From: Pseudovirgaria hyperparasitica
Lineage: Eukaryota; Ascomycota; Dothideomycetes; Acrospermales; Acrospermaceae
Reading direction: 5' to 3'
DNA: 64,000 nucleotides
Assembly (NCBI RefSeq): GCF_010093815.1
Contig: NW_022985553.1
Span: forward strand, 499,511 to 563,510
The translations under genes and the position numbers were made by a program. How positions within the stretch are numbered: position 1 is the first letter of the stretch; each line of letters opens with the position of its first letter. Of this stretch, positions 55,984-64,000 are shown piece after piece. The notes beneath the pieces are model-generated. The model did not search any database. It had not been told where the DNA came from and saw only the letters and a list, made by a program, of their open reading frames with translations.

Positions 55984-58274
55984 ATGGATGAGCAAGTCTT
56001 GAAGCTGGGAAGCTTGCATCTTAACTGTCCTAGGGCCGGACTTCAACTTTGTCTCGCTCTCTCCATAACTCTCTTTGGGTCTATTACAGCTGACAATCCA
56101 ACCAACATATCTCAGAGAGCTCTACTAGCTGCATTACGATCTCAATCGGTGTGGGTTCGTAGAGGGCAGGCTCTACATCTACTATTCGATATCACGGTCT
56201 TGGGTGAAAACCAAGATATTAATGAAGCGAGGTCATTTGGACAAACTCTGGCTGACAGTGATGTTAGTGACAGCCAGTGAGAGGTCTTCGAAGGATTTAC
56301 TGACCCTGGAATCCACAGCTCTTTCGTCAACTCAACCTCAATGCAAGTCTATGTACTGACTTACAAGATTCCCCAAGATCGGAGCATTCGAATCGATGCT
56401 TATTCCGGATCAATGTCAGCCATAATCGAGAAGATGCCGACGTTGAGCCCTCGAAACTGCATCACTTGCTCTCCGGCGTACTTCCAACGGATCTGAATCC
56501 TCCTAAGGCTATTCGTATGCTGGAGCTTCAGTGTGTTCGGATGGAAATTGTGATTATCAGCTTCTTGCCTTCGACAGAAGAAGAATCACAATCTGAAGAC
56601 CTGGAGTTCGTGGCGCCGATAAGTATGCCAACAACGCGAAAATCTACTACTAAGGAGGGCTTAGACACTTATGATCCCTGCACATCTGATCAGCGGAACA
56701 CATGTGTCAAGGTCGCAACCGACAAAGTTTCTAATATCTCTTCGAGCGCTACCACATCAGGGCGATCTTCCATACCTTCTCTGGGGACGTCTCACAGTGA
56801 GCAAGCATATAGCGATAAGCAAGTGAATCACACAATGGCATCTTTCAAAGATGGCCCGCCAGCCATTCACAGACTACTGGATGTTGCAGTCCGGAGGGCC
56901 ATTAGCGCCAGACTGCATAAGACGGCCAAAGGAGTCAACATGAAAGCCGATAATCTAACAGCGCGTCTAGCTAATGTCGCGCCAGCGTTATTCTCACCAG
57001 GGTACATGAGAGCGGTAGCAATTCGTGCATGTTTTGTTCCCACAATATCTCAAGCACTTTCACGATCAGTCCTGTACAACACACAGTCGCCTTCTTTGAA
57101 GACGAAGCTACTCCGATTGAATTTGTGGAGTCAGACAGGAACAAACTCAGCTTTTCAGACCACTGATAAGCATCATCATTATCATCATCATCAACTGTTA
57201 TCAAGTGCAAGGCTATGGCAGCTGCTCCAAAAGTCGCTATTTGACGTAAAAGCTGCGAGGAGGCTCATACCACTGACACAAGCTAGCAGTTTCAAGAATA
57301 CCTCTCGCCCAGATTCAGAAACAGCAGATGATGCTGTTATTGAGATAGAGGAACATGTGGATGACTCCGATGTAGCTGAGGACTTGTGGTTACATGATGA
57401 CTTTTATGTTCAATTTGACGCAACACAAGCAGGCCATTCCGATTGCAACGCTATGAAGCACGACACAAAAATGACCATATCTCGCGACGGATTGCTCAAC
57501 AAAGATACGGACATGACTTTCGAATCAATTGGAGGTATGCCCGAGATTCTTCCCCCCAACAGTAGCTTCACAGCAGAATCTCAACATCGCACTGCGTTGG
57601 ACTTTCCCGAGCTCCTCGCTCCAAGCCAAACAAGTATGGTCCCACGAGCACGTTCCACGCGCAGTGGAACATCAGCCGCACAGCCAGATGCTGAACTCTC
57701 CGACCGAAGCGGGTCAGGTAGTCTCTTCGATTGCACCCTTTGCCACGATATCAACATCAAGCGCGACTTATTCAGGCCGACGTCCTTAGAAGCCCTGCAG
57801 CCCGCACTAGATACGTATATCGACCCTCGAACTAGTCTGCGGCACACTGTGGCTATGCCACCCGACGAAGTGACTACATCTAGTACTACATTGAGCGCTA
57901 TGATGCTGCAGTCCTCATCGGACCTTCCTACTCCGCAAACGCACAGAGCGGTAACGTTTACTGAGGAACTGGACGATGAGGATCGTCACATCTCAGACTG
58001 CGTTCAAATTACATATCGCATTACGGAGACAAGGAGCACGCCTGAGCATCCTTCGCTTTTTTGCAATGAGGACGAGTGCATATTGAGCCTTGAGGAAGCG
58101 ATGCTCTTGGAAGAAGCTTACGATGAAGGATACTTCTCACGCAACGTATCGCAAAATGCCACATCGATAGAATATGACGAGGTTGAACAGTACGACAGTA
58201 CATACGTGCAAACGACTAACGAATTGGACATGTTTATAGATGACATCGATGACAGTGACATGCTAGAAATATGA
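55984..58274 (+). CDS. Unrecognised 744-aa protein
   Basis: I do not recognise this protein. Two exons, 55984-56262 and 56319-58274, join in phase 0; the 56-nt intron has a GTTAGT donor, a CTGAC branch and a CACAG acceptor. The first 210 residues look folded (LCLALSITLFGSITAD, QALHLLFDITVLGEN, then KAIRMLELQCVRMEIVIISF), with alternating hydrophobic strands and helices. A Ser/Thr-rich linker follows. A second, basic helical region (RLLDVAVRRAISARLHKTAK, FSPGYMRAVAIRACFVPTIS, ARLWQLLQKSLFDVKAARRL) contains a His run (HHHYHHHQ). The C-terminal 300 residues are acidic and disordered, with repeated ED/DD clusters and an end reading DDIDDSDMLEI. No signal peptide or TM segment is apparent. It may be lineage-specific; an N-terminal upstream exon is possible. 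Confidence 0.7.
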
Positions 58275-60493
58275 CGATACTCATATGCATAAATTACGAT
58301 CAACAGAGTCAAGCAACACAGGTGAACATGCAGCCATTGTTACATAGGCCAAGAATCTGAACAAGCCTTAAGTCGAACCTCGAAGAAAGTTCTGACCAGT
58401 CCATGACTCGTTCCTTCAGCAGAATAAGGCGCAATCTGGGCTCAGCTGAGCCAAGTCGTCCAACTGAGAGGTATGAGACCACTTCTCTATACGAGGATGA
58501 AACAAAAGTGCTTATTTCGCAATACATTTTTCAAATCGAGGACAGTCGTTCCGATAATGGTCAATGGCAGATCCATTGGTGATCGGCGCTCAGAATTGTC
58601 TGCGCCTCTACTTCTTATTAAAGTTGCGATCCAAGGCCTCCTGAAGTTCGCGGAATGACTTTGAAACGACATTTGGCATCCCGATCTTATGTTAGTATGT
58701 ATGCGAGAGTCAGGATTGGGGTTATCATGAAGCCAGGACAATATCGTTGACGCTGTTCAATAGAAGCTACATTTACGGATGAGCCTCTCACGCATTCCGG
58801 CTGATTACGCATATTGTCGTGTGCCAATGTTGATGAGACCTGGGTTACAGCTCGAGCAGGCGGTCTATGTCGAGCATGAATAGCAACTGCTTAATCCTGG
58901 GTGCGGATATGCACCAACAGAGTGAGTAAAGAAGGCCATTGGAATCTGTACATGAGAAGAGCACGAATAGCATCGTTTGTGGCTTACCTTGCACCCGATA
59001 TACGGGCGAGATCTTCGGGAAAGCTTGTCTGTACAACTGGCGGCTGACCTTCAAGTGACCTGACGAGATCCATGAGGTGTATGAAAATGCGATTACCTGG
59101 AGAAGCTCGGGTTATATTGCGAGATTCACGTGACCCTATATTTTCCCCATTAAAGGTTACCTTGCTATCGGAAACAAGCTAGACCGAAGGAGGTTTGAGC
59201 AGAGACATCCCGAGTAGAACTAATTAACCCTAGGCAGCAAAATTGGGAAAAAGAAGAGACAAGTTTCCCATGTACGACAGAGACGAGAAACACGACACCA
59301 AGGGCTCCCCAGATAGAGGCGACGACTGTGTCCTCATGTCGATCTATTCTGCTCTGCCCAACCACGCGTAGATGTAGTAGTATGTCCTCCGTACATCGGC
59401 ATCGCGTGTTACATTTTCACTTCGGGAAATTCAGACGAGCGGCAATCGAGTGGATTCAACGCTCGAGAGCTCAAAGCGGCGACATCGAACGTTCTGCATC
59501 AACTACTGTCCCTATTGAAGCATGAGTGTCCTCTTCGATAGCACTGGTACTGGTCTATGCATTACATCAATAACTGACTGTGTCATTCGTCAACCTCACG
59601 CACCACATACCTGCAGCATGTTATTCACGAGGGCGTGCTGCTGGATGCAGAATCTCCTCCAGCTGGCTCAAGCGGACAATCTACGCGGCCCTTTGATTAC
59701 CTTTGGCTCTTCGCCGCTCATCTCACCTTTGACCTCTGGTGACACTGTATCATCCCTGGTAATCTAGCCTAGAGAGCCTGGTAGCTACGAACGAATATGC
59801 AGCCGGTATCCCTGTCTGCATTGTCCATATCACAGACAGATGCATTTCGACATTCGGCATACCTCGTGCTACCCAACGTGGCCTGTAGGCATGGCTTCTG
59901 CATATATCCCTAGGACGTCGCGCAATCTGTACCTGGGGCCTTTGGTGGAAAGCCTCATGCTTGCTATAGGCTCCAGTATTGACAATTTGATCTGGACATT
60001 GTATGTCCATATCCATCATTCTACATTCCAGATTTCTTTCAATTTCGATTACCTCATCAAGGTCGTCTCTTGCAGGTCGCCCTTTCCTCCGTGTAAATAG
60101 AGTATACTGGAGGAAGTCGCGGAAGAACATCGACACCGCCAGTCACTGTATACCAAGCTCTTATGACCGCAGTACTTTCCTTCAGATTCATCACTAGCCC
60201 AGGTAGCTCAGCTACCCAGATACCCACTGTCCTTCGACGAGGAACATTTACGACTCCTTCGTTCCTTCTCAACGCATAGGTCTCGTGGTACGACTTTCAA
60301 CCAAATCAACGCTGACATAAAACAGACTCGACGATTTTTCTTGTTAACCACCTTTGCACAGCTCTTGTAACACTCCTAGTGACCTGTATCTTCACATCTT
60401 GTGTCACTGTGTCCTCTGCAAAGACCAGTAGTATTTGCTGGGACTCACCAAGTGGTTCTTGGCGCTCTTAACTTTCTGCTCCTTTTCGACATT
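58275..60493. other. Gene-poor spacer
   Basis: This 2.2-kb interval holds only open frames below about 130 codons, the longest on the minus strand at 59750-60136, without recognisable features. It must hold the MHYT gene promoter. No RNA gene or repeat is recognised. Confidence 0.45.
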
Positions 60494-63119
60494 ATGGAGC
60501 ATATGCGGGAGAGCCTAGATGACACTTTGGATGGTCCAGTGCCCTACCACTTTGTGTGGTGGATCATTATGTTGTCTTACTTTGTCAGTCTAGTTGGGTC
60601 CGTGACGACTGTCGAGTTTCTTCACCGTCGAAGAGTAGGTCAAGGCCTCATCAGCCAGTGAGTAAGCCAGTTATGTGCAACTTCTCATACAACTAACATT
60701 CAGATAGGCTCCAGTTAGGTGCATGTGCCGTTAGCTTTGGACTTGTAGCCATTTGGTGCATGCATTTCGTTGGTAATCGTAGCATTGTACTGGCGAATGG
60801 CGAACCTGAGCTTCAACTGTACTACAACGCGGCTTGGACAACGTTGTCGGCTGTACTGCCAATTTTTTTCCTCTATGTTGGTTTCTTCCTCGTAGATCGC
60901 TTTAGCAGGAGTCAACGTGCAATGCACCTCTCGCTCATCGGTACTGGACTCACTGCAGGCTTGTCTATCACAGGAATGTAAGTCTCTCAATGTTCACTCA
61001 CTCATCGTAATGCTCAAACCGAATTGCAGGCACTATGTGGGCAATCTTGGTGCCACGAATTATCGATTGTCGAACAAACCAGGTCATATAATCGGTGCTG
61101 CAAGCATTGCTGTAGTCTCTTGCTGGGTCTCCTTCACCATTTTTTTCCGTCAGAAAGAGCTATGGATAAATTCGTGGTACCGACGAGTGATGTGTGCCGT
61201 GTTGTTAGCTTGTACAGTGTCTGGTATGCATTGGACTGCTACTGCTGGAACGACCTATTATCGCATACGAACTTATGCCGGCACCGAGGAAGAAAGAAAT
61301 CGCAATGTCATTGTTGCGACAGCACTAGTATGTGTGCGCCTAATACATGTCACATCGTACTTACCATTTCTAGTGTATGACAGCGCTGCTTTGTAGTGTT
61401 ACGCTGATGTACGTGACCGAACGGCGACGGAGAGAATTAGCAGATCGTGCACAACACGTTGTGCTTGCAAGTTTCATCGTTGATCGCGATGGACGTGTCC
61501 TCGTCACCCAAGAAGGACTGTTACCTTGTCGAATGATCACAAAGCAATACAACCAGAGATCCTTGAACGACGAATTCAACATTGCACATCCAGTTTTCCA
61601 ATGGATCTATCGCGTCACCCACCACTGGTCTGGCGTTGCAATTCTGATACCAACAATGAGATCTCACTTGCGAGCAGTCGGAGCATTACAGGGCTCGATA
61701 CGACCTGGAGCACTGCGAACGGCAACCACATCATGGGACGGCGCGACCGCCGAGGACGATTATTCTGCTATCTTCAGAGAACAATTTTGTGTTGCTGCTC
61801 AGGACCTTGCCGATAATCTCCACGTGCCATTAGACTCACTTGGGACCTTGATGGACGATATTATGATGACAGGCATAGGAAGCAAGAAGTTCAAGACCAA
61901 GGGTGGAAATGTTATGTCTGCGTTAGAAGCAGGGATGTATGCCCCTGCACTGTTCGGAAAGGGCCAGATCTTGTTTCTGGTCAAACAAGTCAACAAGATC
62001 GAGGCAGTAAGACTAGTCGATCAAGGATATCGATTTGCACATATCGAAAGGCCGACTGACAAAGTTCTTGAGCTGATGGCGCGGGGTATGCAAGTTAAGA
62101 GAGAGGACTTGCTGCTGAAAATAACGTGCATGAAGGAGTTCGGTCTACAGGACGCCGAAAAGATGAAATCGCCGCTCGAATCAGGAACACACATATCGTG
62201 TTTTGTCTTACGCCCTCCCGTGAAGAGCTCTGCATCTGGCTGGGATGTTCTGGTACGAAAAACCTGTCCTAATACTCTTCCAAGCGTGGAACTCTACTCC
62301 ACCACGCTTCCGCCTTCTCGAGTGCAGCTTTTAGAGCGTCTAGATGGATTCAACTATACTCAGTGTTTGAACTACTGCGATAAGATGACAAACGACGCTA
62401 CAACTTCAGAGGATAGAGAGTTCCACCGGCTTGTATGGAAGACCATGGTTCATCTGGAGAAGCTGCTGCCAGCCGCGTTCCTGCGGTGTGCCCTGTTTTG
62501 TGGCACGCCTGTTAACGTTCAGAACTGCAGTGCTAGCAAAGGTGCTACTCTCTTTTCATTCTGCGTTATTCCCGATGTCCATAGCTCTAGCCTGAGCGCT
62601 GAGGACGTCGTAAATTGGACCCCTTTCAGTTTCTTCCGATGCCGACAACGCACGCACAAAGGCTCAGTAGATCACATACTGCTAGCTCGCCGCAACCACA
62701 TCGAATTTGGCGCTCTGCTAGCAAACATTGGGGTCAATCAGCTGCAGTATCATTCGAATACAGTCCATAAACCTAGCATAAACGACGTCACACGTAATGC
62801 CGCCGCGAAACCTCTGTCCAAGCTCTTAGAACGCCTCGGGGGAGGCAACAAAGATCTCACACCAGTTCACTTCGTGACTGACAGCTCTTCTGAAAAGGGT
62901 CTCGTCGATCGTGTCAGCCGGGAAGAACCTAGTTGCAATCCTTTCGGTGGAATCATGGTCAGTCAAGACATTACCGTCGACACGGACGACAAGGCAGCGC
63001 CTGGTATTGAGCTGCACGATCTCGGCATGCGAACCGAAGCCGGCGTCGCCGATAGCGAGACATCAACATATGTGGATCAGCTTTTCCGGCTGACCAGTGC
63101 AAAGTGGTCGAAGCCGTGA
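60494..63119 (+). CDS. MHYT-domain integral membrane sensor-like protein
   Basis: The four exons, 60494-60657, 60708-60977, 61030-61327 and 61374-63119, give 825 aa. All introns are 46-52 nt, and two of the splices fall within or next to MHYT motif regions. The N-terminal third has about seven TM helices with three MHYT-type motifs: WCMHFVGN (residues 71-78), GMHYVGN (about 144-150) and GMHWTA (about 210-215). In bacteria this domain, proposed to bind copper and sense O2, CO or NO, is linked to signalling outputs. Here it is followed by TERRRRELADRAQHVVLASFIVDRDGRVLV and about 570 residues of soluble sequence with no GGDEF, EAL or kinase motif. The latter half is conserved among filamentous fungi, as I recall, but uncharacterised. 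Start choice (MEHMRESLDD) follows the family pattern; no earlier in-frame ATG is seen. Confidence 0.88.
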
Positions 63120-64000
63120 GTTGTCGTGCCAGGTGAGTGATATGTCTACCGTCTCATCAGATCGACATGTTGCCTACTTTGTGATTTGTTCTAGTAATAC
63201 CCAGACTACTCTTTGTGTGGAGTATTGTAGAGTTTCTTTCTTCTGGTGTGCAGTGTTTTGACTGTGCGTTTCATGCAGATAGCTAGTGGCTTTTTGTCAA
63301 TAGATATATGATACCGCCTCATAAGCAGGTTCAAACTTGCCCGGGTCCAGATGGCACTGTGTATCATGGACGTATCTGGCTATACATGCTCACCTGTCTA
63401 TGCTTTGTGCCGTCACGTCGGCGTGTCGGCATGTTGGCGTGTTGGCGTCTACGTACTCGAACGGGAAGATTGATAATTCCGTTCGATTATCAATGGATGG
63501 ATCCGGGGGTTCATTTCTATACGGATGCATGGAATGTGGTACAGTTATCCTAATTAGTGCATAAACGAGGCCCCAAGCAAAACCTGAGATCTCTCCTTGG
63601 CAGAGCTAGAAAGTTGATGTAGAAGACGGTGTAGCTGTCGTCCCCGCAAACCGCACTTACAAGGGCGTAGAAACAACGTTGGCGGTCGTCTCGTAGAGCC
63701 CTAAAGCTGATTAGAATTTACCCTCAAGTCCCTATACCATGGGAATGTACCTAAACGCCATACTGTTTTGAACTGTACTATACAGTAATTAATGGTCATG
63801 GGAAATTTCCGCAAGCCAAGTGGCGCTGTTGGTTACAATTGATTGGTAGGTTCGGACAGCCCTGTCCAATCGGAGCACACATGGCCTGGAGTACCTAACC
63901 CGACCCGAGCGACCGGAAATCCTTCGGCAGCGCCCTGTGGTGCCGTGAACGCCACTCCATAGTCTCGATGCGCCTCATATTGCTGGCCTGGAGCATGAAC
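63120..64000. other. 3' flank of the MHYT gene, nothing recognised
   Basis: This is non-coding to the window edge. A short degenerate tandem of 8-bp units (cggcgtgt/tggcgtgt) lies at about 63417-63450. Confidence 0.45.

Noticed and set aside
59750-60136. 128-codon minus-strand frame upstream of the MHYT gene
   Set aside because: No domain, no biased codon use, and it overlaps the likely MHYT promoter.
1-64000. CRISPR array, prokaryotic operon or biosynthetic gene cluster
   Set aside because: No regularly spaced repeats, and no PKS, NRPS, terpene or P450 genes; the window is a normal fungal chromosome segment.

Overview
The window looks like a chromosome segment of a filamentous ascomycete, most likely a dothideomycete (Pleosporales-like); that placement is inference. 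The support is short introns (about 38-141 nt) with GT(A/G)NGT donors and CTRAY-type branch sites, well-separated single-copy genes on both strands, fungal protein families, and a sharply bounded AT-rich block with the signature of repeat-induced point mutation (RIP).

Positions 1-7306 are an almost gene-free, heavily RIP-mutated repeat island. It holds a decayed Ty1/Copia element (about 2788-7306), a second fragment of the same family at the window edge (1-592), a short element with direct terminal repeats (597-1178) and an unclassified repeat (1179-2787). Just outside it lie a broken fragment of a host M14 carboxypeptidase gene (7781-8180) and a small inverted-repeat element (8296-8444).

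The rest (9.2-63.1 kb) is ordinary euchromatin with 17 protein genes whose exons I joined by hand. In order: CRZ1 (calcineurin-responsive zinc finger, -), a SAM methyltransferase (+), palA/RIM20 (pH signalling, -), ATX1 (copper chaperone, +), UPS2 (mitochondrial phospholipid transfer, -), a pfkB/ketohexokinase-like kinase (-), ALG11 (N-glycan mannosyltransferase, +), a small secreted GPI protein (-), COA1 (cytochrome oxidase assembly, +), PHO81/nuc-2 (phosphate signalling, -), CRM1 (exportin, -), YPI1 (PP1 inhibitor, +), a four-TM DUF7598-type protein (-), a SERF/4F5 microprotein (+), a Zn2Cys6 regulator (-), BUD6/AIP3 (polarity, -), LST8 (TOR complex, -), PTC2-type PP2C (-), an unrecognised 744-aa protein (+) and an MHYT-domain membrane protein (+).

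There is no operon-like or biosynthetic-cluster logic. Several genes belong to nutrient and stress signalling (calcium, pH, phosphate, TOR, PP1, PP2C), but nothing in the sequence shows that they are co-regulated. I found no clearly new multi-gene system. The most unusual items are a PHO81 start codon split by an intron, a GC-AG intron in PTC2, microexons of 15-22 nt, the unrecognised 744-aa protein, and the RIP island with its neighbouring gene fragment and small inverted-repeat element. Intron joins were made by eye from splice motifs, phase and remembered family sequence, without transcripts.
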